A DNA stretch of 55,242 nt from an uncultured Eubacteriales bacterium (GTDB lineage Bacteria > Bacillota > Clostridia > Christensenellales > Aristaeellaceae): positions 90,935 to 146,176 of the forward strand of contig CACWLP010000002.1 of NCBI GenBank assembly GCA_902761755.1. Reading direction: 5' to 3'. The notes under the pieces are model-generated. The model saw only the letters and a program-made list of their open reading frames with translations, had not been told where the DNA came from and searched no databases. This document shows positions 8,544 to 15,157 of this stretch, piece after piece (the stretch's first letter is position 1; every line of letters starts with the position of its first letter). A program made the translations under genes and the position numbers.

Positions 8544-8599
8544 CAATTTATGATTTGGAGTGCGCCCACATCTACTCAGAATGGAGGGGAAAACACTTT

Positions 8600-9139
8600 A
8601 TGAGGAAAGTTCTGCTCATTTTCTGCCTATGTCTTTGTATATTCATTCTCTTCGGTTGTTCTAATAGTCCTACTGCCACGCCAACAAACACGCCAATCCC
8701 AACGGATATACCTGCGCCAACCTCCAGCACGGTTTCAGTTGATATCACACCCGAGAATTTCGAAAAATATTTCGATGTCTCTGTAGATGTTTCCAATCAG
8801 TCCACAAGTAATGAAAGTTATTCATTTGGTGTTAAAAGCCTTGACTTATCTGGAAATGTGACATTAACTATTACGTCAAAAATACCTTGTGAGTTGCACA
8901 ATGTGCAGTTTTCAATTACTGCAACAGGTGGAAGCTATATAGGCATGACAAACATGAATGAAAAAAATCTGTCCTTCAGAGGAACAATGCCCCAAAGCGG
9001 TTCCTATTCATCGTCAAAACAAGTTTCCTTTTCTGGCTTAACTTGGGTTGGCAGTGATTACGAAATCAAGTATTATTGTTTTAGTGATGCAATAAAGTTA
9101 GCAAGCGGCTTTATTGTTGTGGATGTGCGTGACCAATAA
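8600..9139 (+). CDS. Unidentified small lipoprotein with a Thr/Pro linker
   Basis: This 179-residue protein has a lipoprotein signal ending ILFGC, then a Thr/Pro-rich linker (TPTNTPIPTDIPAPTSS). A compact beta-rich domain of about 130 residues follows, with no family I recognise (YFDVSVDVSNQSTSN, then alternating strands). It should be tethered outside the cell. The ATG at 8600 has GGAGGGG about 12 nt upstream and begins the signal peptide. It is low in GC, like its neighbours, and probably co-transcribed with the zinc-ribbon gene 33 nt downstream. Confidence 0.65.
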   Translation: MRKVLLIFCLCLCIFILFGCSNSPTATPTNTPIPTDIPAPTSSTVSVDITPENFEKYFDVSVDVSNQSTSNESYSFGVKSLDLSGNVTLTITSKIPCELHNVQFSITATGGSYIGMTNMNEKNLSFRGTMPQSGSYSSSKQVSFSGLTWVGSDYEIKYYCFSDAIKLASGFIVVDVRDQ

Positions 9140-9172
9140 TCATATATAAACTATCGGAATGGAGGAATCAAA

Positions 9173-9544
9173 ATGGCACTCATCAAATGTCCCGAATGTG
9201 GAAAAGAAGTATCTGACAAGGCAGAATCCTGTATCCATTGTGGCGCACCTTTGAAAGAAAAGCCACCGGAACCAGTTTACGTCTCCTTCCCGCAAGTTTC
9301 TTCATTCACTGGAAAAGGTACAGTGTATTACAATGGCAAATCTGAATCGTGCGCTCCAGGCGGTACTGTCTGTATTGAGATTTCTGGACCTACAATTATT
9401 GAGGTCAAGATGAACTCCTACTTTGGAAGGCCATCCTTACAGGTAAAACCAGGTGATAAAGTTCAGGTTACTCTTAGTGCCCTTGGGAAAATCAGCCTGT
9501 CCAAAGTATCTGCATTGGGAACTAACATCTCCAAGAACTGGTAA
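9173..9544 (+). CDS. Zinc-ribbon domain protein
   Basis: This 123-residue protein starts with a CPECG-13-CIHCG zinc ribbon (residues 6-26), then a Pro-rich linker and a beta-rich domain of about 90 residues (KGTVYYNGKSESCAPGGTVC onward). There is no signal peptide. The zinc-ribbon plus accessory-domain form is common in Firmicutes proteins of unknown role. GGAGG lies about 8 nt before the ATG. It follows the lipoprotein gene and ends before a strong hairpin. Confidence 0.7.
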   Translation: MALIKCPECGKEVSDKAESCIHCGAPLKEKPPEPVYVSFPQVSSFTGKGTVYYNGKSESCAPGGTVCIEISGPTIIEVKMNSYFGRPSLQVKPGDKVQVTLSALGKISLSKVSALGTNISKNW

Positions 9545-9562
9545 TCAAAACGAAACCTAATG

Positions 9563-9591
9563 AAAATGGTGGGGCATTACCCCACCATTTT
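9563..9591. terminator. Bidirectional terminator
   Basis: A perfect 12-bp stem (AAAATGGTGGGG with CCCCACCATTTT) and a 5-nt loop, A-rich on one side and T-rich on the other. It would end transcription from the zinc-ribbon gene. It also overlaps the 3' end of the recombinase remnant coming the other way. Confidence 0.8.
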
Positions 9592-9753
9592 GATATACTT
9601 ATAGACTGTTGGTCTGCTCAACCTGCATATCCTCGCCAACTCCGTTACCGTCATGGAGCCATTGGCATAGGATAGATTATACTTGATGAACACAGCGGGA
9701 AGGTCTGCCTTGGTGGTGGGCCTTCTTCTGATTTGGCGGCATTTGGCGTGGGA
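9577..9753 (-). pseudogene. Serine recombinase C-terminal remnant
   Basis: Translated on the minus strand, this frame ends ADLPAVFIKYNLSYANGSMT then VTELARICRLSRPTVYKYIK and a stop. The last part is the helix-turn-helix of the resolvase/invertase family (LARICRLSRPTVYKYI). Only about 59 codons remain; the frame runs back into a stop at 9793 and no catalytic domain is present. It is a decayed end of a mobile-element recombinase and suggests how the 8-10 kb islet arrived. Confidence 0.7.
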
Positions 9754-9804
9754 ATTAATTAGCTCATTACAACAGTTTCGGGTTTGGCGGGATTAGCAGG
9801 GCTC

Positions 9805-9882
9805 GAACCTATGTCCGCAATTCGCAATAGGGCTGCGGCTTCGCTGCCGCTTGCCGTGGCCCTTTGCTCATTGGGCCTGCGC
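9805..9882 (+). repeat. 78-nt structured direct repeat, copy 2
   Basis: It has the same length as the copy at 7972, with an identical first 29 nt and identical last 10 nt (GGGCCTGCGC). The middle has diverged but still folds: AGGGCT pairs with GGCCCT around an inner GCGGC/GCCGC hairpin. It is preceded by GGATTAGCAGG, the complement of a tRNA acceptor end, so the repeat is joined to a tRNA-3'-like sequence. Confidence 0.65.
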
Positions 9883-9952
9883 CTCGCTTCATCGCCCACC
9901 GGGCGCGCTCGGCTCCGGCCCCTCCACGATGTGCCATCGTGTCGGAACAGGC

Positions 9953-10029
9953 GTTCGAGCCCTACTAATCCCATTGGAAAAGGCACCCGCGAGGGGTGCC
10001 TTTTCCAATGGGATTAGTAGGGCTCGAAC
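9953..10029. repeat. Perfect 36-bp inverted repeat made of two tRNA 3' ends
   Basis: 9953-9988 is the exact reverse complement of 9994-10029, with a 5-nt loop. Each arm holds the T-arm and acceptor 3' strand of a tRNA (GTTCGAGCCCTACTAATCCC) plus GGCACCC/GGGTGCC. On the minus strand the central hairpin followed by CTTTTCC is probably the original terminator of the tRNA-Val gene before prophage insertion. The outer arms show a second tRNA 3' end facing the first. Confidence 0.9.
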
Positions 10030-10051
10030 CTATGACCTCCACGATGTCAAC
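10006..10051 (+). other. attL, left prophage attachment site
   Basis: A 46-bp perfect match to 42563-42608. It corresponds to tRNA-Val from the acceptor 3' end into the anticodon loop (on the minus strand). The match stops at C10051, after which the two sides diverge. The intact tRNA lies at attR, so this copy is the displaced host 3' end. Confidence 0.92.
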
Positions 10052-10147
10052 ATAGAATTGGCATAAGCGCCTTTAGGGGGCTTTTGCGTGTAATCGTTGA
10101 AAAATAAGGGAAAATCGGGGATGCGGTTTTTCATAGACGGTCAGTTT

Positions 10148-11374
10148 TCAGCCGGTTTTTTCCGGTTTTTCCGGGTCTTTGTGTCCACTTTTGTGCCCGG
10201 ATGATGCTGACTGAAATTCTGTGTCCAGGGCGTCCGCCACGGTGGCCTGGAGACCGGGCATGAGATACCCGTACAGATCCATGGTGATCTTGATGCTGGC
10301 GTGGCCCAGGCGTTCCTGGATGACCTTCGGCTGGATGCCCATGCGGATCAGCATGGCTGCGTGGGTGTGGCGCAGATCGTGGAAGGTGGCCTGGGGGACA
10401 GGGGAACGGAGGACGGCCGGATCGACGGGCCGGCCTTTTTCTTTTGCCTCCTGGAGCCGGCGGGCATTTTCCGCCGCCCGCTGATCGTTGATGCGGTCGA
10501 TAAGGCGCCGGACGGCCTGGGGGTAACTGTCCAGGCGGTAGGGCTCGCCGCTGCGGGAAACGCAAACGCGCTCGCCGGCGCGGGGGAGGGCGGCCAACGC
10601 ATCCATGACGAAACGGGGCATGCTGACGGTGCGGCTGCTGCCGATGGTCTTCGTGTCCTTGAGGATCTCTTTGCCCTTGGCGGTGCGGGTGATGGCCTGG
10701 CGCACGGTGACGGTGCGGCGCGAAAAATCAACGTCCCGCCAGCGCAGTGCCGCTACCTCCTCCCGGCGCAGCCCGCCGTACAGCGCCAGGAGCAGCGGCA
10801 CATGGAACGCCTGGCTGGCCGACGCCGCCGCCAGGTCCCGGATATCATCGTCCGTCAGGATCGCCTGCTGGCGTTTTGGCGTTTTCGGCAGCTGCGCCCC
10901 TTGCAGCGGGTTCACGGGGATCAGCTGGTGCCGGAATGCCCAGGACAGGGACAGCCGCAGGGGCTCCGTCAGGGACACGGCGGTGCGCCTGGCAATGGGA
11001 CGGGCCCCGCCGCCGCCGGCCTCCAGGGCGCTGATGAGGGCCGAAAGAGTGCCCGGGCGGACGCGGCGCACCGGCAGGGCGTACACGTCCGTCTTGGCCA
11101 GGCGGTCGATGGCGTCGCTGTACTTGGCGCGGGTGGAGGCGGCCAGGGCGCCGCAATGATCGGAAAACCAGCGCTCCATGATCTGGCCGCAGGTGTTTTT
11201 ATCGCCGTTCACGTCGATGCCGGCGTTGCTTTTTGCCTCCAGGCTCTTGGCGGCCTGCATGGCGTCCTCCCTCCGGGCAAAGCCGCCGACACGCTTTTGC
11301 CGCTTCCGGCCCATTTCATCCTCGTACCAATAGCGGACGCACCAGACGCCGCCGCGCTGACTGACGGATGCCAT
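10148..11374 (-). CDS. int: Prophage tyrosine integrase
   Basis: This 408-residue integrase has an N-terminal AP2-like arm-binding region (VSQRGGVWCVRYWYEDEMGR), a SAM-like core-binding domain (about 60-160) and a catalytic domain. The active-site set is visible: Arg in ALYGGLRREEV, HDLRHTHA (His and Arg), GHASIKIT (His) and the nucleophile in DLYGYL. It catalyses integration and, with an excision factor, excision. The start at 11374 was chosen for the AAAGGAGG 7 nt upstream. Its stop lies 97 nt from attL, the usual phage layout. Confidence 0.95.
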   Translation of the reverse strand: MASVSQRGGVWCVRYWYEDEMGRKRQKRVGGFARREDAMQAAKSLEAKSNAGIDVNGDKNTCGQIMERWFSDHCGALAASTRAKYSDAIDRLAKTDVYALPVRRVRPGTLSALISALEAGGGGARPIARRTAVSLTEPLRLSLSWAFRHQLIPVNPLQGAQLPKTPKRQQAILTDDDIRDLAAASASQAFHVPLLLALYGGLRREEVAALRWRDVDFSRRTVTVRQAITRTAKGKEILKDTKTIGSSRTVSMPRFVMDALAALPRAGERVCVSRSGEPYRLDSYPQAVRRLIDRINDQRAAENARRLQEAKEKGRPVDPAVLRSPVPQATFHDLRHTHAAMLIRMGIQPKVIQERLGHASIKITMDLYGYLMPGLQATVADALDTEFQSASSGHKSGHKDPEKPEKTG

Positions 11375-11451
11375 GACGAGCCTCCTTTTCGTTTGCATAG
11401 GTTATTTGCTGGGATGCTTCAGTATATGCTTTTTCCTTGGATCAATCTGCT

Positions 11452-12138
11452 CTATTCTTTCAGTCTTTTTGAAAACACCGGGCGCAGATAATTCTTGTTC
11501 ATCGACTGGTTATTCCCAAAGAAGACAATTTCAGATTTTGAAAGGCTGTCTTTTTTTACTTTGAAAGATATTAATTCCATCGTACAGCAAAGATCTGCGA
11601 CTTGAAACAGTCTATATTGTGAAGGTTCAACTTTTCTAAACTCTACCTGTAATAGATGAGTACCAAGAACGCCGACAAGGATCCTTGTTAATTCCGTTTG
11701 CCCGTTATCATAATATACAATAGTGCGATCGAAACGATCAAAAAGATCATGATTTGACAATACAAATTCGGACAGCTTTCTGGATAATGCAAACGTCAAC
11801 GAAACAACATCTGTTTTCGTATTCTTCTCAACGATAAAGGAAGTATATGAGATCGGCAAAGACCGCGTAAAAGAGACCAGATAGCCCAACAGCTTCCTGC
11901 GTTCCTGCACGTCTAAAGGCAAATAATCCAATTCCTTTCGGATGATTGGCATTGTATGGAAACAATGGGACGGCGGGAACGGAGAATAAATCAACCGATC
12001 TTCCAGCTTCTGCGCCTGATCAGCGATACTTTTCGATTGGTCATGAAACACAAGGGAAAACAGATAATAAGGCGAATGCGGCTCGAAACGCCCAAAACTT
12101 CCTGATTCATCGATGAAGATGCTAAGTATATTGCTCAT
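11452..12138 (-). CDS. DUF3800 domain protein
   Basis: This 228-residue protein has the DUF3800 hallmarks: IFIDESGSFG near the N-terminus, IVYYDNGQTEL (about 165) and FQVADLCC (about 195). These acidic positions are consistent with the RNase-H-like fold proposed for the family; the function is unknown. GC is clearly lower than in the neighbouring phage genes, as in a moron. The start at 12138 has GGAGG 8 nt upstream, and a terminator-like hairpin sits just above that site. It lies between the integrase and the repressor, where lysogeny-expressed accessory genes are often found. Confidence 0.8.
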   Translation of the reverse strand: MSNILSIFIDESGSFGRFEPHSPYYLFSLVFHDQSKSIADQAQKLEDRLIYSPFPPSHCFHTMPIIRKELDYLPLDVQERRKLLGYLVSFTRSLPISYTSFIVEKNTKTDVVSLTFALSRKLSEFVLSNHDLFDRFDRTIVYYDNGQTELTRILVGVLGTHLLQVEFRKVEPSQYRLFQVADLCCTMELISFKVKKDSLSKSEIVFFGNNQSMNKNYLRPVFSKRLKE

Positions 12139-12153
12139 TTGTATCCTCCAAAT

Positions 12154-12179
12154 AAAAAACGGCGGGGAACTTCCCCGCC
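12154..12179 (-). terminator. Hairpin with U-run just before the DUF3800 start
   Basis: On the minus strand GGCGGGG, loop AAGTT, CCCCGCC, then GTTTTTT. The T-run ends about 15 nt before the ATG. It could terminate transcription from the membrane-protein gene or act as an attenuator in the DUF3800 leader. The sequence just above it (GTTTGAGCCGGGTCCACCCA on the minus strand) again resembles a tRNA 3' end. Confidence 0.6.
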
Positions 12180-12348
12180 ATGGGTGGACCCGGCTCAAAC
12201 GAGCAGCCCAACTCACTGATAGTAATATACCATGCGGGTGAAACTTATTCAATGGAAAATCTGGACTTGTTTTTAACATTATTGTAATCAATGAATCATA
12301 TTATTTCGTGATTAGCAATCTATGCCTCAGCTAAAGGCGGCCCGCCGG

Positions 12349-12379
12349 CCCCGGACGCGCTAAGCGCATCCGGGGTTTT
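12349..12379 (+). terminator. Terminator-like hairpin between minus-strand genes
   Basis: CCCCGGA-c-GCGC, loop TAA, GCGC-a-TCCGGGG, then TTTTGTTTT on the plus strand. The U-run is on the plus strand although the flanking genes run minus. It may block readthrough from the other side or be a relic. Confidence 0.5.
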
Positions 12380-12382
12380 GTT

Positions 12383-13309
12383 TTATTCAAACAAATAGAC
12401 ATAAGGGATAGAACGCAGCTCGTCGTCCTCATCGACCCGCGCAATATAAACAGAAACTTCATCCTCCCCGGCTTGGTTCACCAAATCCGCAGCACAAGCA
12501 GGGAGATAGCCGATGCATGCCCCGGTTTCGTCCTCAACGGCGTACTTTTCCTTATCGTAATCATAAGAGAGGGTGCATCCTGTGCCTGCCTGGCAGCCGA
12601 TAAGATTGCTTTGGATCTCCTCGTTCTTTACGCCGGTCAGCCGATATGCTTTCGCGTCCGGATTCCGCTTCAGCATGTATTGGAGCTGGTCGCGATAGAA
12701 AAACAACCCAAAGTACGCCACGTCTTTCTTTTCGTCGTCTGTGCCGGTGATTACCGCGCGGATCAGGTCGCCGTTACGCTGCCAATCGCCGATCATCCGG
12801 GATAGCTTTTCCTGATCGACGGTACCGACGGCTACGCTTCCGCACAGGGCAGACTGATCCTCCCCCTGCTTTTCAAACGACAGCGCCTGCCCCAGAAGGG
12901 TGCTGATCGGCACGCCTTCCTTCACGCGCAGAGGCACGTCATCGTAATGGTATACGCATTTCATGCCGTTCTCGTAAGCCGGCATATTCAGCGTGCCGGT
13001 GAGAACCGCGTCCAGATATGCGGGCACAGGCAAACCGGCCTTCTGGGCTTCGACTTTGACAGTTGCGGCTTTGAGCTCACGCTCATATTCTTCCCGCCGA
13101 CGCTGGGTCGCATCGGCCCGCTTCTTTTCCTCATGCCGCCGCTGCGCTTCTTTCTGCTTTTCAGCATTGGCGGCTTCAGCTGCCGCCAGTGTTTGCTTTT
13201 CTTTCCGCTTGGACCGAATGTTTGCCGCGACAATCAGAATAATAGCCACAGCGGCCAGCATGATCGTGAGGGCGTCGGCCCGGGTGAGCCTTTCAATTAA
13301 GTTTTCCAT
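12383..13309 (-). CDS. Membrane-anchored coiled-coil protein with a HIRAN-like C-terminus
   Basis: This 308-residue protein has one transmembrane helix near the N-terminus (LTIMLAAVAIILIVAANI, about 14-31). A charged Lys/Glu/Arg coiled coil follows (32-90), then a cytoplasmic region. The last 50 residues (YAVEDETGACIGYLPACAA ... VYIARVDEDDE) resemble the HIRAN/IGxLP pattern, which is weak evidence. It lies directly downstream of the CI-like repressor and is probably expressed with it in the lysogen. A role in host physiology or superinfection exclusion is possible but inferred from position only. Confidence 0.6.
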   Translation of the reverse strand: MENLIERLTRADALTIMLAAVAIILIVAANIRSKRKEKQTLAAAEAANAEKQKEAQRRHEEKKRADATQRRREEYERELKAATVKVEAQKAGLPVPAYLDAVLTGTLNMPAYENGMKCVYHYDDVPLRVKEGVPISTLLGQALSFEKQGEDQSALCGSVAVGTVDQEKLSRMIGDWQRNGDLIRAVITGTDDEKKDVAYFGLFFYRDQLQYMLKRNPDAKAYRLTGVKNEEIQSNLIGCQAGTGCTLSYDYDKEKYAVEDETGACIGYLPACAADLVNQAGEDEVSVYIARVDEDDELRSIPYVYLFE

Positions 13310-13328
13310 TGCAGCTTCCTCCGTTCAT

Positions 13329-13697
13329 CTACGCTTGGCTTTCCAGCCCGGAAACAGCGTCAGATTGTTTATATATTTTAGTGGCCATGGCCATTGTTTG
13401 CAGAATGTATTCTTTTCCTTGCTGGTTAAGGGACCGGAAGTCCTTGATGAGCTGCTGCTCTGCGAGGCTGATCCCTTGACCGGGCTTTTTTGTTTGTTCT
13501 GACTGAACACCGCGTCCCAGTAATTCATCTGTGGACGTCTGCAACAGATCTGCCAGGCGCAGCAGGTTTTCATAGGAAGGCATACGTTCTCCCGCCTCCC
13601 AGTAAGCGACAGCCTGTACAGACACCTTCAGCAGCATGGCGATTTCTTTCTTTTCCATACCCCGCAGCCTGCGGTATTTTTCGATTTGGTTTTTCAG
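13329..13697 (-). CDS. CI-like XRE repressor
   Basis: This 122-residue protein has an N-terminal HTH (IEKYRRLRGMEKKEIAMLLK, recognition helix VSVQAVAYWEAGERMPSY, then LLRLADLL) and a C-terminal helical part (ISLAEQQLIKDFRSLNQQGK) likely for dimerisation. No peptidase domain is present. The start is unusual. A GTG at 13706 overlaps its own SD, while AGGGGTGAT is ideally placed (8 nt) for a CTG at 13697, giving a protein that begins (M)KNQIEKYRRLRG. Either start is possible. It faces the Cro-like gene across four 13-bp palindromes that it probably binds. Confidence 0.85.
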   Translation of the reverse strand: MKNQIEKYRRLRGMEKKEIAMLLKVSVQAVAYWEAGERMPSYENLLRLADLLQTSTDELLGRGVQSEQTKKPGQGISLAEQQLIKDFRSLNQQGKEYILQTMAMATKIYKQSDAVSGLESQA

Positions 13698-13715
13698 TTT
13701 TATCACCCCTGTTCT

Positions 13716-13744
13716 ATTTTACAACTGCATGTTGAGAAGGTAAA
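13716..13744 (-). promoter_or_regulatory. Leftward promoter of the repressor
   Basis: On the minus strand TTTACC (13739-13744), 17 bp, then TAAAAT (13716-13721). An operator-like palindrome at 13722-13734 lies between the two boxes, next to the -10, so repressor binding would autoregulate it. Confidence 0.65.
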
Positions 13745-13813
13745 TAAAAATATTTCAACAAACTGTTGACGGATTGCAACAGATTGTTGTATAATGGCGA
13801 CAACAGATTGTTG
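13722..13813. promoter_or_regulatory. Four 13-bp operators of the lysis-lysogeny switch
   Basis: Three perfect palindromes of the form CAACA-NNN-TGTTG lie at 13756-13768, 13777-13789 and 13801-13813. An imperfect copy (CAACTGCATGTTG) lies at 13722-13734. They are placed over the leftward -10, the rightward -35, the rightward spacer, and the start/SD region of the Cro-like gene. Adjacent centres are 34, 21 and 24 bp apart. The arrangement is that of a lambda-like switch; the proteins that bind are inferred to be the two flanking XRE proteins. Confidence 0.85.
13766..13795 (+). promoter_or_regulatory. Rightward early promoter
   Basis: TTGACG (13766-13771), 18 bp, TATAAT (13790-13795). Operators overlap the -35, fill the spacer and follow the -10. 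It drives the Cro-like gene and the early operon. Confidence 0.8.
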
Positions 13814-13825
13814 GAGGGATGAACG

Positions 13826-14023
13826 GTGCGTCTTTGGATGCGAAAAATCAGGGTTGCGCAAGGGCTGACGCTTCAGGATATTGCCAACGCAGCCGGGGTG
13901 TCGGTGCAATCCGTTGCATATTACGAATCCGGGGAGCGGACCCCGACCGTTCCGGTCGCAAAGAAAATCGCCAATTTTCTCGGTATTAACTGGACCCAAT
14001 TTTTCGAAGACAAATCCGCTTGA
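13826..14023 (+). CDS. Cro-like XRE regulator
   Basis: This 65-residue protein is almost only an HTH domain: MRKIRVAQGLTLQDIANAAG, recognition helix VSVQSVAYYESGERTP, then KKIANFLGINWTQFF. The recognition helix is very close to that of the divergent repressor (VSVQ[AS]VAY[WY]E[AS]GER), so both probably read the same 13-bp operators. The start is GTG at 13826, with GGAGGG 7 nt upstream. Its stop codon is part of a perfect 31-nt palindrome. Confidence 0.88.
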   Translation: MRLWMRKIRVAQGLTLQDIANAAGVSVQSVAYYESGERTPTVPVAKKIANFLGINWTQFFEDKSA

Positions 14024-14049
14024 AATTTCCACCGGGTGGAAATTTCAAG
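14019..14049. repeat. Perfect palindrome, AAATTTCCACC family, copy 1
   Basis: 15-nt arms (14019-14033 and 14035-14049) flank a single central G. The core is AAATTTCCACC-G-GGTGGAAATTT. Related copies are at 22422, 22503 and 30950. It overlaps the stop of the Cro-like gene and sits just ahead of the SD of the next gene. There is no U-run, so it is not a classic terminator. Confidence 0.85.
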
Positions 14050-14070
14050 GGGAGAACGGAGGTTTATTCC

Positions 14071-14325
14071 ATGTTCAAGGAATTGGTCAAGACCATGGGC
14101 TTTCTGTACACCTACGCCAGCCGGGCCAGGGGGAAGCTGACCCGGGGGCAGCTGCAGGAGATCAAGAACACAGGCGCCACCCTGACGGTGAACGCGGAAA
14201 ACGTGCTGGGGGACCGGCAGCCGCTGACAAAAGACGAACGGGTGGACCTGGAGCAGGCCGTGATGATGGAGCAGCACATCATTGAGGTGGTGCAGTACAT
14301 CATCGGGCAGGAGACCATGGGATAG
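14071..14325 (+). CDS. Small phage protein, unknown
   Basis: This 84-residue, mostly helical cytoplasmic protein (MFKELVKTMGFLYTYASRAR) has an acidic C-terminal helix rich in Met and Gln (LEQAVMMEQHIIEVVQYI). I recognise no family. GGAGG lies about 10 nt before the ATG at 14071; an upstream in-frame ATG at 14020 would translate through the palindrome and is unlikely. The following 100 nt (14326-14433) contain a GC-rich stretch (CCTCGGCTGCG...CGCTCGGGATGACAG) resembling a dispersed repeat, and no gene. Confidence 0.6.
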   Translation: MFKELVKTMGFLYTYASRARGKLTRGQLQEIKNTGATLTVNAENVLGDRQPLTKDERVDLEQAVMMEQHIIEVVQYIIGQETMG

Positions 14326-14433
14326 CTCCACAAACGGAGGAGGTCCCTCGGCTGCGTTCTGCTGGCGCTCCACTGCGCTCGGGATGACAGCGTGGGATTT
14401 ATACAGGCAGGCAGACGCAGAAGGAGGCTAAGC

Positions 14434-14703
14434 ATGCAGAATACTTATCTGACCCCCAAGGAAGCGGCGGCGGAAATGGGCATCAGCGTGGCCACCATCA
14501 CCCGGTGCGTCAAAAACGGCGCGCCGGTGCACCGGTGGGGATCCACGGGATACCGGTATCGGATCGACGTGGGCGAATTTGTGCGCTGGATGGAGCGCCA
14601 GGGCGCCCAGGCCACCCGGGAGCGGGACCGGGCCCGGCATTACGACCCCTATGACGTGGAGGCCATGGCCGCGCGCCGGCGGGCGGAGATCCGGGCCCTG
14701 TAA
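14434..14703 (+). CDS. Excisionase-like small HTH protein
   Basis: This 89-residue protein has an HTH_17/MerR-type DNA-binding pattern: YLTPKEAAAEMGISVATITR, then a turn and wing (WGSTGYRYRIDVGEFVRWM). A basic, Arg-rich tail follows. Such proteins act as excisionases or small regulators in temperate phages; which applies here is not shown by the sequence. AGGAGG lies 7 nt before the ATG at 14434. Confidence 0.7.
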   Translation: MQNTYLTPKEAAAEMGISVATITRCVKNGAPVHRWGSTGYRYRIDVGEFVRWMERQGAQATRERDRARHYDPYDVEAMAARRRAEIRAL

Positions 14704-14722
14704 GCCGCGGAGCGGCTTTCCC

Positions 14723-14884
14723 ATGCGCGGCGAATGGTTCCGGCTGTATCCTGATGAAATGAATGGAGGTGGATGGCCTCTCTCATGGAAGGATGTGCCC
14801 TTACAGCCGCCCGGATCGTTACCGAGGCTGCGCGCCAATGTTCCTTGGGCACCGGATTATTCCGGGGAGACGGATGGGTTTTAG
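14723..14884 (+). CDS. Possible 53-residue ORF, doubtful
   Basis: An open frame (MRGEWFRLYPDEMNGGGWPL at its start) lies in the 544-nt stretch between the Xis-like gene and the DUF3102 gene. Only GGAGCGG 12 nt upstream could serve as SD. It has no recognisable domain. It may be real or the decayed end of another gene. Confidence 0.22.
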   Translation: MRGEWFRLYPDEMNGGGWPLSWKDVPLQPPGSLPRLRANVPWAPDYSGETDGF

Positions 14885-14998
14885 GAGGCCCTGAACGAAG
14901 CCCCACAAGCTGCACGGCGTCGATTGCGTGAGTTGGCGGACGCTCACAAGAGGCAGTGTTCAAACCGCATGGCAGCCGGGAAAGACCGACGTTCTCAT

Positions 14999-15133
14999 GC
15001 AGTCTTAGCTCAGGGGATAGAGCGCCTGAAAATCCGTCACGTGTGCACACGTAAGCGTATGGAATATAATCCGACGAAACGCAAGAAGAACGGTATGCAG
15101 GAGGCGCTGGTTCAATTCCGACAGACTGCGCCA
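14999..15133 (+). ncRNA. tRNA-like gene with an enlarged, branched anticodon arm
   Basis: The ends fold as a tRNA. A perfect 7-bp acceptor stem (14999-15005 with 15123-15129) ends in encoded GCCA. There is a 4-bp D stem with loop AGGGGATA (15008-15023). The T arm has loop TTCAATT (15106-15122, one C-A mismatch). The D-arm resembles bacterial tRNA-Arg. The normal 17-nt anticodon arm is replaced by about 76 nt (15025-15101). Here CCTG pairs with CAGG, an inner CCGT pairs with ACGG, and two hairpins branch (ACGTG/CACGT and GCGT/ACGC). No normal anticodon loop is evident. It could be a tRNA with a small insert or intron, a decayed tRNA, or a tRNA-mimic RNA. Confidence 0.6.
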
Positions 15134-15150
15134 GCGGGTTGATCACCCGC
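15134..15150 (+). terminator. Small hairpin after the tRNA-like gene
   Basis: GCGGGT, loop TGATC, ACCCGC follows the CCA end directly, then GTTCATTCT. The U-run is weak. It may terminate or define the 3' end of the tRNA-like transcript. Confidence 0.4.
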
Positions 15151-15157
15151 GTTCATT

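Noticed and set aside
14999-15133. tmRNA
   Set aside because: It is too short, has a normal D stem, and shows no tag reading frame.
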